A DNA stretch of 41,233 bases, from positions 3,886,162 to 3,927,394 of the forward strand of contig NZ_LR732544.1 in assembly GCF_902506575.1 (NCBI RefSeq), in the 5' to 3' direction. Numbering within the stretch: the stretch's first letter is position 1; each line of letters begins with the position of its first letter. The DNA comes from Streptomyces mexicanus (lineage in GTDB: Bacteria > Actinomycetota > Actinomycetes > Streptomycetales > Streptomycetaceae). This document shows positions 7,445 through 16,160 of the stretch, piece after piece. The notes under the pieces are model-generated. The model was given only the letters and a program-made list of their open reading frames with translations. It was not told the origin of the DNA and made no database searches. Made by a program: the position numbers and the translations under genes.

Positions 7445-8095
7445 ATGCGCAAGAAGACGTTCGCGGCGGCCGCGATGCTCGCCGCCGCCACCATGACCCT
7501 CACCGCCTGCGGCAGCGGGGACGACAGCGGCAAGCCCGTCGCCGTCGTCTCCGAGGAGACCTCCCACCAGGCGGCGACGGTCCTCGACCAGCCGTTCGAG
7601 AAGCCCGACCTGGTGCTCACCGACACCCACGGCAAGAAGTACGACCTCCGTCAGGAGACGGCGGGCCGGCCCACGCTGATCTACTTCGGCTACACCCACT
7701 GCCCCGACGTCTGCCCGCTGACCATGAACAACCTCGCGGTCGCCAAGAAGGCCCTGCCCAAGGCCGAGCAGGACAAGCTCCGCGTCGTCTTCGTCACCAC
7801 CGACCCCGGCCGCGACACCCCCGCCGAACTCGGCAAGTGGCTCAACGGCATCGACCCGCAGTTCATCGGGCTGACCGGCGACTTCGCCACCATCCAGGCC
7901 GGGGCCCGCAGCCTGGGGATCGCCATCGAGCCGACCAAGAAGGACAAGAACGGCAAGCTCGTCTCGGTACACGGCACCCAGGTGGTCGCCTTCTCGCCCA
8001 AGACGAACCAGGGCTACGTCGTCTACGGCGAGGACGCCACCGTCGACGACTACACCAAGGACCTCCCCAAGATCATCAAGGGGCAGAACCCGTGA
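7445..8095 (+). CDS. sco: Sco (SCO1/SenC) copper chaperone lipoprotein
   Basis: 216-aa thioredoxin-fold lipoprotein that delivers copper or reduces cysteines for the CuA centre of cytochrome c oxidase and other extracytoplasmic copper proteins. The lipobox is TLTAC with lipidated Cys22. The copper site is complete: C86 and C90 in YTHCPDVCPLTMNNL and the distal H176 in VHGTQVVAF. The start ATG 7445 follows the hairpin region and has only a weak Shine-Dalgarno (GGGAC). The stop overlaps the start of the PCuAC gene (GTGA), so the two are translationally coupled. In S. lividans the equivalent Sco acts with an extracytoplasmic copper chaperone in CuA assembly and morphogenesis (recalled literature). 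Confidence 0.93.
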   Translation: MRKKTFAAAAMLAAATMTLTACGSGDDSGKPVAVVSEETSHQAATVLDQPFEKPDLVLTDTHGKKYDLRQETAGRPTLIYFGYTHCPDVCPLTMNNLAVAKKALPKAEQDKLRVVFVTTDPGRDTPAELGKWLNGIDPQFIGLTGDFATIQAGARSLGIAIEPTKKDKNGKLVSVHGTQVVAFSPKTNQGYVVYGEDATVDDYTKDLPKIIKGQNP

Positions 8096-8574
8096 GGCGG
8101 CCGACCACGGCGGTCCCGCTCGCCGTGACGGCCCTGGCCGGTGCCGTGCTGCTGACCGGGTGCGGCGGGTCCGCCTCCGGCGCGGAGTCCGGCGGGTCCG
8201 GGCCCGAGCTGTCCGTCACCTCGCCCTACATACCCGAGCCGGTCTCCGACTCCATGGCCGCCGGTTTCCTGACGATCGAGAACAAGGGAGACGCCGCCGA
8301 CCAGCTCACCTCGGTCACCAGCGACGCCGCCGGCTCCGTCACCCTGCACCGGACCGACGGCGGGGCGATGGAGCAGGTCGACCGCCTCACCGTCCCCGCC
8401 CACGGCCGGCTGGTGTTCCGCAGCGGCGGCAACCACCTGATGTTCGACCGGCTCACCACCAAGCCCGTCCAGGGCCGGACGATCACCGTCGAACTGCACT
8501 TCGCCACGTCCGGGGACCTGAAGGTCCGGATGCCGGTGAAGCCGGCCACCTACAACCCCGCGACCGGACACTGA
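8092..8574 (+). CDS. PCuAC-type periplasmic-like copper chaperone lipoprotein
   Basis: 160 aa from GTG 8092, overlapping the sco stop by 3 bases. The lipobox is LLTGC with lipidated Cys24. The PCuAC copper-binding signature is recognisable: M93, exactly 21 residues, then H115-x-M117 (NHLMF). The first ligand, H86, is only six residues before M93 rather than the usual ten. PCuAC proteins bind Cu(I) and load Sco or the CuA subunit. The tight coupling to sco supports a shared job. It probably corresponds to the S. lividans ECuC protein, recalled rather than aligned. The short H-M spacing may be a Streptomyces variant of the site. Confidence 0.88.
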   Translation: MRRPTTAVPLAVTALAGAVLLTGCGGSASGAESGGSGPELSVTSPYIPEPVSDSMAAGFLTIENKGDAADQLTSVTSDAAGSVTLHRTDGGAMEQVDRLTVPAHGRLVFRSGGNHLMFDRLTTKPVQGRTITVELHFATSGDLKVRMPVKPATYNPATGH

Positions 8575-8587
8575 GAAAGGGACCACC

Positions 8588-10633
8588 TTGACGCGGACCA
8601 TCGCCCCCCGCGCCCGGACCCTGGTGCTGCTGCTCCTGGCCGCCACCGGCCTGCTCCTGGCCGGCGCCGGTCCGGCCTCGGCGCACGCCGCGCTGACCGG
8701 CAGCGACCCCCAGCAGGGGGTGGTGGTCGCCACGGCACCCGCCCAGGTGTCGCTGACCTTCTCCGAGAAGGTCGCCCTGAACGACGACTCGCTGCGCGTC
8801 CTCGACCCGCACGGCACGCGCGTGGACGCCGGAAAACCCGCGAACGTCAGCGGGACCACCTACGCCGTGCGGCTGCGCGGCGGCCTCGCCCAGGGCACCT
8901 ACACCGTCACCTACCAGGTCGTCTCGGCCGACAGCCACCCGGTGGGCGGCGCCTACACCTTCTCCATCGGCGCACCCTCCAAGACCTCGGTCGCCGTCGG
9001 CGGTCAGGAGGCCGGCGGCGGAACCGTCGGCGTGCTGTACGGGATCGGTCGGTACGTGTCCTACGCCGGCCTGATCGTCCTGGTCGGTGGGGCCGCCTTC
9101 GTCCTGGCCTGCTGGCAGCGCGGGGCCGGCGTGCGGATCGTCCAGCGCACCGTGGTCAGCGGCTGGCTCGCGCTGACCGCCGCCACCCTGGCGCTGCTGC
9201 TCCTGCGCGGCTCGTACACCACCTCCGGCAAGCTCGGTGACGTCGTCGACATGGACCTGCTCGGGCAGGTGCTGCAGACCAAGACGGGCGCGGCGCTCGT
9301 CTCCCGGCTGCTGCTGCTCGCCGCCGCCGCGCTGTTCGTCGCGGTGCTCTTCGGCGCGTACGAGAAGCGGGCCGAGGAGGAGAAACGGGACCTGACGTTC
9401 GGGCTCGCGATCGGCGGCGTCGTGGTCGCCGCCGGACTCGCCGCGAGCTGGGCGATGGCCGAGCACGCCTCGACCGGGCTGCAGCCGGGCATCGCCATGC
9501 CGGTCGACGTGATCCACCTGCTCGCCGTCGCCGCCTGGTTCGGCGGGCTCGCCACGCTGCTGATCGCGCTGTACCGGGCGCCCGCCGAGACGCCCGTCCC
9601 GGCCGCTGCCGTGCACCGCTTCTCGCGGATCGCCTTCGGGTCGGTCCTGGCGCTCGTCGCCACCGGCACCTACCAGGCCTGGCGCCAGGTGGGCTCCTGG
9701 TCCGCATTGACCGGCACCCGCTACGGGCAGCTGCTCCTGGTGAAGATCGGTTTGGTGCTGGTGATGATCGCCCTCGCGTGGTTCTCGCGCCGCTGGACGG
9801 GACGGCTGGCGCGGGCGGCGGACGGCGGGGCCCTGACCTCGGCACGGAAGGACGCGGCGCAGGAGCACGACCGGCGGGACACGGACGCCGGCCCGGACAC
9901 GGCCGGGGTGACGGAGAGCAGCCACGCCGCCGAGACGGCGCAGCAGGCGGACACGGCGGGAGCGGAAGAGGCGGACAGGCCGAAGGCGAAGCAGCCCGCA
10001 GGCGTCGGTGGCGGCGCCGCGGCCGCGGACCCGGGCGGGTCGGCCGCCGGAGACGCGCGGCGGGCCGCGCAGCTGGCGCGGCAGCGCGCCGCCGTGGACG
10101 CCGCGCGGCGCAAGCGGCTGCGCGACGCCGATCCGAACCGGTTCGGACTGCGCCGCTCCGTGCTCGCGGAGGCGGCCGTCGCCGTCGTGGTGCTCGCCGT
10201 CACCACCGTGCTCACGCAGACCGAACCGGCCCGCACCCAGGAGGAGGCCACGGCCGCCACATCGTCCTCCGCGTCCTCCTCGTCGTCCGCGGGGACGGTC
10301 ACCCTCGACATGCCGTTCGACACCGGTGGCGAGAACGGCAAGGGCGTCGTACGGCTCGACCTCGACCCCGCGCGGGTCGGCGGCAACGAGCTGCACGTGT
10401 ACGTCGAGCGGCCCGACGGCCGGCCCTTCGACATCCCGGAGATCAAGGTCGCCCTGACCCTGACCTCGAAGAACATCGGGCCGCTGCCGGTGGCGCCCGA
10501 GCACATCACCACCGGCCACTGGGCCGCGAGCGGAGTGCAGATCCCCATGGCGGGCGACTGGAAGGTCGCCGTGTCCGTGCGGACCTCCGACATCGACGAG
10601 GTGACCGTCACCAAGAACGCGCAGATCGGCTGA
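8588..10633 (+). CDS. CopC-CopD fusion, copper-binding and transport membrane protein
   Basis: 681 aa with three parts. A signal peptide exposes the N-terminal histidine of a CopC domain (ASAHAALTGSDPQQG; later DSHPVGGAYTFSIG, to about residue 130). A CopD membrane domain with about seven helices follows (about 155-405). A charged Ala/Glu-rich cytoplasmic linker (about 410-505) then leads through one more helix to an extracellular C-terminal domain. Fusions of this YcnJ type are proposed to import copper or supply it to outside enzymes. The start is TTG 8588 with AAAGGGA upstream, 13 bp after the PCuAC stop. Conserved membrane residues appear in HLLAVAAWFGGLATLL. The disordered linker is long for the family. 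The order suggests copper passes between PCuAC, CopCD and DyP/Sco. Confidence 0.87.
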   Translation: MTRTIAPRARTLVLLLLAATGLLLAGAGPASAHAALTGSDPQQGVVVATAPAQVSLTFSEKVALNDDSLRVLDPHGTRVDAGKPANVSGTTYAVRLRGGLAQGTYTVTYQVVSADSHPVGGAYTFSIGAPSKTSVAVGGQEAGGGTVGVLYGIGRYVSYAGLIVLVGGAAFVLACWQRGAGVRIVQRTVVSGWLALTAATLALLLLRGSYTTSGKLGDVVDMDLLGQVLQTKTGAALVSRLLLLAAAALFVAVLFGAYEKRAEEEKRDLTFGLAIGGVVVAAGLAASWAMAEHASTGLQPGIAMPVDVIHLLAVAAWFGGLATLLIALYRAPAETPVPAAAVHRFSRIAFGSVLALVATGTYQAWRQVGSWSALTGTRYGQLLLVKIGLVLVMIALAWFSRRWTGRLARAADGGALTSARKDAAQEHDRRDTDAGPDTAGVTESSHAAETAQQADTAGAEEADRPKAKQPAGVGGGAAAADPGGSAAGDARRAAQLARQRAAVDAARRKRLRDADPNRFGLRRSVLAEAAVAVVVLAVTTVLTQTEPARTQEEATAATSSSASSSSSAGTVTLDMPFDTGGENGKGVVRLDLDPARVGGNELHVYVERPDGRPFDIPEIKVALTLTSKNIGPLPVAPEHITTGHWAASGVQIPMAGDWKVAVSVRTSDIDEVTVTKNAQIG

Positions 10634-10641
10634 GCTCCACC

Positions 10642-11934
10642 ATGACCGACCAGGACCAGACCCTCCCGGAAACCGCCCGCCTCCCCCGGCAGGCCGGCAC
10701 CGAGAACGTCTCCCCCCGCACCGGCGTGTCCCGACGACGGCTGCTCGGCACCGCCGGCGCCACCGGGCTCGCGCGGGGCGCGGCGGGCGCCGCCGCCGGA
10801 TACGCGGCGGCCGCACCCGCCGGTGCCGCCCCGCTCACCTCACTCGGTGCGGGCCGCGCAAAGTTTCACGGGAAACATCAGCCCGGCATCACCGACGCCC
10901 TCCAGTCCTGCGGCCACCTCATCGCCTTCGACCTGGCGGCCGGCGCGGGCCGCACGGAGGCGGCCGCGCTGCTGCGGCGCTGGTCGACGACGGCCGAGCG
11001 GCTGATGGCGGGCGAGCCGGCCCCGCACGGCGACACCGACGTCGCCCGGGACGCCGGGCCCTCGTCGCTGACGATCACGTTCGGCTTCGGGCACAGCTTC
11101 TTCGACCGGACCGGCCTGCAGAAGCAACGCCCTGCCGCCCTCGACCCGCTGCCGGACTTCTCCTCCGACCACCTCGACAAAGCCCGCAGCAACGGCGACC
11201 TGTGGGTGCAGATCGGCGCCGATGACGCACTGGTCGCCTTCCACGCCCTGCGCGCGATCCAGAAGGACGCGGGCGGCGCCGCCCGCATCCGCTGGCAGAT
11301 GAACGGCTTCAACCGGTCACCGGGCGCCACCGCGCGCCCCATGACCGCGCGCAACCTGATGGGCCAGATCGACGGCACGGGCAATCCCAAGCCGACCGAC
11401 TCCGACTTCGCCCAGCGGATCTTCGTGCCCGGTGACGGCACGCCCTCCTGGATGGCGAACGGCTCCTACGCCGTCGTACGCCGCATCCGCATGCTCCTGG
11501 ACGACTGGGAGAAGCTCTCCCCCGCCCAGCAGGAGAACGTCATCGGGCGCCGCAAGTCCGACGGAGCCCCGCTCACCGGGGGCACCGAGACGACCGAGAT
11601 GGACCTGGAGAAGACGGACAAGAACGGCGAGTACGTGATCCCGGTCAACGCCCACGCCCGGATCACGCGGCCCGACCAGAACGGCGGTGCCGCCATGCTG
11701 CGGCGTCCCTTCTCCTACCACGACGGCTACGACGCCGACGGCACCCCGGACGCGGGCCTGCTGTTCATCTGCTGGCAGGCGGACCCGCTGCGCGGCTTCG
11801 TGCCCGTGCAGCGCAAGCTGGACCGCGGGGACGCGCTGTCGCAGTACATCCGGCACGAGGCCAGCGGACTGTTCGCGGTGCCCGGTGGGGCGGCGAAGGG
11901 TGAGTACGTGGGGGAGCGGCTGCTGGAGGGATGA
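10642..11934 (+). CDS. dtpA: Tat-exported DyP-type haem peroxidase (DtpA type)
   Basis: 430 aa. The twin-arginine signal is GVSRRRLLGTAG followed by an Ala-rich core, so folded haem protein is exported by Tat. DyP hallmarks are the GxxDG motif NLMGQIDGTG with catalytic D244, the proximal haem ligand H338 (PVNAHARITRP), and distal arginines R354/R355 in MLRRPFSYHDGY. In S. lividans DtpA takes part in the copper-dependent morphological pathway with the copper oxidase GlxA (established work, recalled). The start is ATG 10642, 9 bp after the copCD stop, so it is the last gene of the copper operon. Codons near 10863-10876 (KFHGKH) encode an embedded parS-like site shortly after the signal peptide. 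Confidence 0.92.
   Translation: MTDQDQTLPETARLPRQAGTENVSPRTGVSRRRLLGTAGATGLARGAAGAAAGYAAAAPAGAAPLTSLGAGRAKFHGKHQPGITDALQSCGHLIAFDLAAGAGRTEAAALLRRWSTTAERLMAGEPAPHGDTDVARDAGPSSLTITFGFGHSFFDRTGLQKQRPAALDPLPDFSSDHLDKARSNGDLWVQIGADDALVAFHALRAIQKDAGGAARIRWQMNGFNRSPGATARPMTARNLMGQIDGTGNPKPTDSDFAQRIFVPGDGTPSWMANGSYAVVRRIRMLLDDWEKLSPAQQENVIGRRKSDGAPLTGGTETTEMDLEKTDKNGEYVIPVNAHARITRPDQNGGAAMLRRPFSYHDGYDADGTPDAGLLFICWQADPLRGFVPVQRKLDRGDALSQYIRHEASGLFAVPGGAAKGEYVGERLLEG
10863..10876. other. parS-like site inside dtpA
   Basis: GTTTCACGGGAAAC, one mismatch from parS, lies within the coding region just after the Tat signal. It encodes most of KFHGKH, a stretch not needed for the DyP fold, so the DNA motif may constrain the protein sequence here. 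Confidence 0.7.
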
Positions 11935-12022
11935 GCCGGTCGCCGCACCGCGCGTTCACCCGCGGGAGGGGCGCCCGTGAGACACGTGCGACGCCTCGCT
12001 CAGAGGCCATTAGGGTGAGGTC

Positions 12023-12958
12023 ATGCCAGCGAGCTATGCGTATCTCGGTCCCGAGGGCACCTTCACCGAAGTCGCTCTGCGTACGCTTCCCGAGGCGGCC
12101 ACCCGGGAGTTGGTCCCCTACGTGTCCGTGCAGTCCGCGCTGGACGCGGTGCGCACCGGTGAGGCCGAGGCCGCGTTCGTGCCGATCGAGAACTCCGTCG
12201 AGGGCGGCATCACCACCACCCTCGACGAACTGGTCGCGGGCCAGCCGCTGATGATCTACCGCGAGGTGCTGCTGTCGATCACCTTCGCGCTGCTGGTGCG
12301 GCCCGGCACGAGCCTGTCGGACATCAAGACGGTCACCGCCCACCCGGCCGCCCAGCCCCAGGTGCGCAACTGGCTCAAGGCGAACCTCCCGGACGCCGTG
12401 TGGGAGTCGGCCGCCTCCAACGCGGACGGCGCCCGCCTGGTCCAGGAGGGCCGCTTCGACGCCGCCTTCGCCGGCGAGTTCGCGGCCGAACGGTACGGGC
12501 TGCAGGCCCTGGAGACCGGCATCCACGACTTCCCGGAGACCGCGCAGACCCGGTTCGTGCTGGTCGGCCGGCCTGCCCGGCCCGCGGCCCCGAGTGGCGC
12601 CGACAAGACCTCCGTGGTGCTGTGGCAGCGGGACGACCACCCGGGCGCGCTGCGCGACCTGCTGGGCGAGTTCGCCAGCCGCGGCATCAACCTCATGTTG
12701 CTGCAGTCCCGCCCGACGGGCGCCGGCATCGGCAATTACTGCTTCTGCATCGACGCCGAGGGGCACATCACCGACCGCCGGATGGCCGAGGCCCTGATGG
12801 GGCTGAAGCGGATCTGCCTGCAGGTGCGGTTCCTCGGCTCCTATCCGCGCGCGAACGTCTCGGTCGCGGACGTACGGGATCCGTTCCCCGGGACCTCGGA
12901 CGAGGAGTTCATGGCGGCGGCGGACTGGGTGGCGCGCTGCCAGGACGGCCGTTTCTAG
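12023..12958 (+). CDS. pheA: Prephenate dehydratase
   Basis: Converts prephenate to phenylpyruvate in phenylalanine synthesis, in the cytosol. 311 aa, monofunctional. The catalytic domain (about residues 4-185) begins AYLGPEGTFTEVAL, with PIENSVEGG and the catalytic TRF motif in TAQTRFVLVGR. The C-terminal ACT domain (about 200-280) has GALRDLLGEFASRGINLM. The allosteric ESRP motif reads QSRP here, which may alter Phe feedback. This could be genus-typical. ATG 12023 has GTGAGG upstream and a -10-like TAGGGT at 12011-12016. The next gene serS is unrelated and 534 bp away. Confidence 0.93.
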   Translation: MPASYAYLGPEGTFTEVALRTLPEAATRELVPYVSVQSALDAVRTGEAEAAFVPIENSVEGGITTTLDELVAGQPLMIYREVLLSITFALLVRPGTSLSDIKTVTAHPAAQPQVRNWLKANLPDAVWESAASNADGARLVQEGRFDAAFAGEFAAERYGLQALETGIHDFPETAQTRFVLVGRPARPAAPSGADKTSVVLWQRDDHPGALRDLLGEFASRGINLMLLQSRPTGAGIGNYCFCIDAEGHITDRRMAEALMGLKRICLQVRFLGSYPRANVSVADVRDPFPGTSDEEFMAAADWVARCQDGRF

Positions 12959-12968
12959 CCGCGTGGGG

Positions 12969-13300
12969 TTATCCACAGAAGTTATCCACAGGTTCCCTTC
13001 TCGACCTGAGGACAAGTCGACATCAGGCAGCATCAAAGGCCGATTCCGTCGACAAATCTCCTTACACCTCCTGGGTGGATCCATGCCCGGACAGGTCACC
13101 CTTCGTCCAGTCGTTTCCTCTGATTCATCTTTTGGGGCGACCTCTTTCCACCGAAAGTGGATGCCGGACTGGTTTGAACCGGGAATCTTTCGTTCCGACT
13201 TCCCTCCGCCACAACTTCCGGAGTGATCAATTCCGGCGTCCACAGATCTTTCGCACAGCCTGTGGATAACTCTGCGGGAAGTCCGCCGCGCTGTGGACAA
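12969..13300. other. Cluster of DnaA boxes in the pheA-serS gap
   Basis: The 534-bp gap holds two head-to-tail TTATCCACA boxes (12969-12977, 12982-12990), then on the other strand one-mismatch TGAGGACAA (13007-13015), TGTGGATAA (13261-13269) and TGTGGACAA (13292-13300, exact Streptomyces consensus). A two-mismatch GCGTCCACA lies at 13236-13244. No gene is seen between. This matches the idea of a DnaA-titrating cluster. S. coelicolor is reported to have such a locus, named D78, in the oriC-flanking region, and removing it raises replication frequency. The identification with D78 is my recollection of the map. Confidence 0.8.
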
Positions 13301-13480
13301 CCCGGACCCAAGTGCCGCTGGCGACAAGCCGATCCGGCCAACCGCCGCCCAATCGCCGCGCGGTGGCCACCCCCCTCCGGACAGAGGCGAGCCCGCAATG
13401 GACACACACCGCAATTCATCCATAACGGTACGTAATGCTCGTTCCGGAATACAGAGTCGTGAGGCGGAACGCGGCACCGG

Positions 13481-13495
13481 TAGCCTGGACGCGTG
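13481..13495 (+). promoter_or_regulatory. Probable leaderless promoter of serS
   Basis: TAGCCT (13481-13486) lies seven bases before the GTG start and no Shine-Dalgarno is present, so transcription probably starts at or next to the start codon. The -35 region is weak. Confidence 0.45.
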
Positions 13496-14770
13496 ATTGA
13501 CCTTCGTCTGCTCCGTGAGGACCCCGACCGTGCGCGCGCCTCCCAGCGTGCCCGTGGAGAGGACGTCGCGCTCGTCGACGCCCTCCTGTCTGCCGACGAG
13601 CGGCGCAGGTCGTCCGGCGTCCGCTTCGACGAGCTGCGCGCCGAGCAGAAGCAGCTCGGCAAGCTCATCCCCAAGGCCACCGGCGAGGAGAAGGCCGAGC
13701 TGCTGAAGAAGGCGAGCCAGCTGGCCGCCGACGTCAAGGAGGCCGACGCCGCACGCGACGCGGCCGACGCCGAGACCCAGGAGCTGCTGCTCCAGCTCGG
13801 CAACCTCGTCCACCCCGACGTGCCCGTCGGCGGCGAGGAGGACTTCGTCACGCTGGAGACCCACGGCACCATCCGCGACTTCGCCGCCGAGGGCTTCGAG
13901 CCCAAGGACCACCTGGAGCTGGGCCAGCTGCTCGGCGCGATCGACGTGGAGCGCGGCGCGAAGGTCTCCGGCTCGCGCTTCTACTTCCTCACCGGCGTCG
14001 GCGCCCTGCTGGAGCTGGCCCTGGTGAACGCCGCGCTGGCGCAGGCCACGGCGGCCGGCTTCACGCCGATGCTGACCCCGGCGCTGGTCCGCCCGCAGTC
14101 GATGGCCGGCACCGGCTTCCTCGGCCAGGCCGCCCAGGACGTCTACCACCTCGACAAGGACGATCTGTACCTGGTCGGCACCTCCGAGGTGCCCCTGGCG
14201 GCGTACCACATGGACGAGATCATCGACGCGGACCGGCTGCCCCTGCGCTACGCGGGCTTCTCGCCGTGCTTCCGCCGCGAGGCCGGCTCGCACGGCAAGG
14301 ACACCCGCGGCATCTTCCGCGTGCACCAGTTCGACAAGGTCGAGATGTTCTCCTACGTCACGCCCGAGGAGTCGCAGGAGGAGCACCGGCGGCTGCTGGA
14401 GTGGGAGAAGCAGTGGCTGACCTCGCTGGAGCTGCCGTTCCGCGTCATCGACGTGGCCTCCGGTGACCTCGGCGCCTCGGCCGCGCGCAAGTTCGACTGC
14501 GAGGCGTGGATCCCGACCCAGGGCAAGTACCGCGAGCTGACCTCGACCTCGGACTGCACCGAGTTCCAGTCCCGCCGGCTGCAGATCCGCGTCCGCGACG
14601 GCAAGCAGGTCCGCCCGCTGGCCACGCTCAACGGCACGCTGTGCGCCGTCCCGCGCACCATCGTCGCGATCCTGGAGAACCACCAGCAGGCCGACGGCTC
14701 CGTCCGGGTCCCCGAGGTGCTGCGCCCCTACCTGGGAGGCCGTGAGGTCCTGGAGCCGGTCGCCAAGTGA
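13493..14770 (+). CDS. serS: Seryl-tRNA synthetase
   Basis: Class II synthetase charging tRNA-Ser (and tRNA-Sec where present). 425 aa. The N-terminal antiparallel coiled-coil arm that grips the tRNA long variable arm spans about residues 30-105 (charged Lys/Glu/Ala-rich). Catalytic motif 2 is [18 protein letters not shown], and motif 3 lies in [30 protein letters not shown] and [11 protein letters not shown] are also typical. The start is GTG 13493, probably leaderless, giving [12 protein letters not shown] as in other actinobacterial SerRS. The stop overlaps the next gene by GTGA, so the HAD phosphatase is co-translated. Everything expected of a working enzyme is present. Confidence 0.96.
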   Translation: MIDLRLLREDPDRARASQRARGEDVALVDALLSADERRRSSGVRFDELRAEQKQLGKLIPKATGEEKAELLKKASQLAADVKEADAARDAADAETQELLLQLGNLVHPDVPVGGEEDFVTLETHGTIRDFAAEGFEPKDHLELGQLLGAIDVERGAKVSGSRFYFLTGVGALLELALVNAALAQATAAGFTPMLTPALVRPQSMAGTGFLGQAAQDVYHLDKDDLYLVGTSEVPLAAYHMDEIIDADRLPLRYAGFSPCFRREAGSHGKDTRGIFRVHQFDKVEMFSYVTPEESQEEHRRLLEWEKQWLTSLELPFRVIDVASGDLGASAARKFDCEAWIPTQGKYRELTSTSDCTEFQSRRLQIRVRDGKQVRPLATLNGTLCAVPRTIVAILENHQQADGSVRVPEVLRPYLGGREVLEPVAK

Positions 14771-15567
14771 CCGGATTCCCGTACCGGCTGATCGCCACCG
14801 ATCTCGACGGAACACTGCTGCGCTCCGACCAGTCGATCTCGCAGCGCACCCGTGACGCGCTCGCCGCGGCCACCGCGGCGGGCGCCGCGCACATCGTCGT
14901 CACCGGCCGCGCGGTCCCCTGGACCCGGCCCATCCTGGACGACCTCGGCTACGACGGCCTCGCCGTCTGCGGCCAGGGCGCCCAGGTGTACGACGCCGGC
15001 TCCCACCGCCTGCTGACCTCGGTCACCCTGGACCGGCAGCTTGCGGGCGTGGCCCTGGCCAAGATCGAGGCCGAGGTGGGTCCGCTGTACCTGGCGGCCA
15101 GCCGGGACGGTCTGGACGGCGAGGTGCTGGTGGGCCCGGGCTACGCGGTCACCGGCAAGCTGCCCGCCACTCCGTTCACGGCCGCCTCCGACCTTTGGAC
15201 GGCGCCCCTGAACAAGATCTACATACAGCATCCGACGATGGGCGACGACGAGCTGGCGGAGGCGGCCCGGCAGACCGCCGGCGGCTTCGTCACGGTGGCC
15301 ATGGCGGGCGAGGGCGTCGTGGAACTGCTCCCGCTCGGCCTGTCCAAGGCCACGGGCCTGTCCCTGGCGGCCCGTCGGCTGGGCCTGAAGGCCGCCGACA
15401 CGATCGCCTTCGGCGACATGCCCAACGACGTCCCGATGTTCGCCTGGGCGGCCCGCGGCGTGGCCATGGCCAACGCCCACGCGGAACTGAGGGCGGTGGC
15501 CGACGAGATCACGTCCTCCAACGAGGAGGACGGGATCGCGGTCGTCCTGGAGCGGCTGCTCGGCTAG
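14767..15567 (+). CDS. HAD-superfamily hydrolase, Cof/YidA subfamily (IIB)
   Basis: 266 aa. HAD motif I is [11 protein letters not shown] (nucleophile and acid Asp pair), motif II is VVTGR, the motif III lysine lies in [19 protein letters not shown], and motif IV is [13 protein letters not shown]2B cap lies between. Such enzymes dephosphorylate sugar phosphates, FMN or PLP. The substrate cannot be told from sequence. GTG 14767 overlaps the serS stop by 4 nt, so the two genes form a coupled pair, an arrangement I recall from other Streptomyces. A paralogue with the same motifs sits at 23441-24349. Confidence 0.88.
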   Translation: MTGFPYRLIATDLDGTLLRSDQSISQRTRDALAAATAAGAAHIVVTGRAVPWTRPILDDLGYDGLAVCGQGAQVYDAGSHRLLTSVTLDRQLAGVALAKIEAEVGPLYLAASRDGLDGEVLVGPGYAVTGKLPATPFTAASDLWTAPLNKIYIQHPTMGDDELAEAARQTAGGFVTVAMAGEGVVELLPLGLSKATGLSLAARRLGLKAADTIAFGDMPNDVPMFAWAARGVAMANAHAELRAVADEITSSNEEDGIAVVLERLLG

Positions 15568-15577
15568 AGCCGCCGCG

Positions 15578-15745
15578 TCAGGGCAGGTAGCGGGCCAGGG
15601 CCAGGTCCGTCGCGGCGTCACCGGCGGCCACGATCCTGCCGTCGGACCGCAGCGCCACCTCATGAGCACTCGAGAAGTCGCCCGCCGAGAAGTGCGTGAT
15701 CAGCCGGCCGTCGCCGCTGAAGGTGGGGTCCGGGTCGCTCGTGCT
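15578..15745 (-). pseudogene. C-terminal remnant of a delta-60 repeat protein
   Basis: The last 55 codons before a TGA stop (15578-15580) read as the end of a delta-60 repeat beta-propeller protein: DPDPTFSGDGRLITHFSAG, then EVALRSDGRIVAAG, then DLALARYLP. Full proteins of this type carry many such ~50-residue repeats behind a signal peptide and are secreted. Here only about one repeat survives. Upstream, the frame continues as Arg/Pro/Gly-rich sequence with no repeat, signal or start. It is therefore a truncated relic left by a deletion or rearrangement. It converges on the HAD gene, with only 10 bp between. Confidence 0.7.
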
Positions 15746-16160
15746 TCGGTCCGATCCAGGCCCGAAGCCCGGGGGGCTCGGCCACCGCGCGCGGCCGAGC
15801 CCCCGTGGCAACGGCTGGGTGGGCGGCCCACGCGAGAGCGACATCGCGTGCTCGAAGCGGCCGCCCCGGGCAGTCCCCGCGGCTCCACGGAGGGGTGGCG
15901 CATCACTCCGGAGCCGGCCTCGGGCCGCCCTGTCGGGAGGGGGGCGTACTGCCGTGCATGGGCGTCGCCCACCTCCGCTCCCAGTCGGTGACGCCGGGAC
16001 GATCCCGGCGTTTGGGGCACAACCACTGTGCCCTGCCACGACATCGGACGCCACCGAATAAAACGAACAGACGGGTGACCGCCAGCGGTGGCACCGGCTG
16101 CGGCACCGCCCGCCCAGTGGGCCCGGGCGAGACGAAGCCCCCGTCAAAGCCGGGAGCCCG
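15746..16160. other. Non-coding or decayed stretch, about 415 bp
   Basis: Lies between the delta-60 remnant and the ABC operon end. Open frames exist on both strands but are Arg/Pro-rich with no recognisable domain or ribosome site. One AT-richer spot (around 16057-16070, ATAAAACGAACAG) could be a promoter remnant. It is probably decayed sequence from the lost part of the delta-60 gene. Confidence 0.4.
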
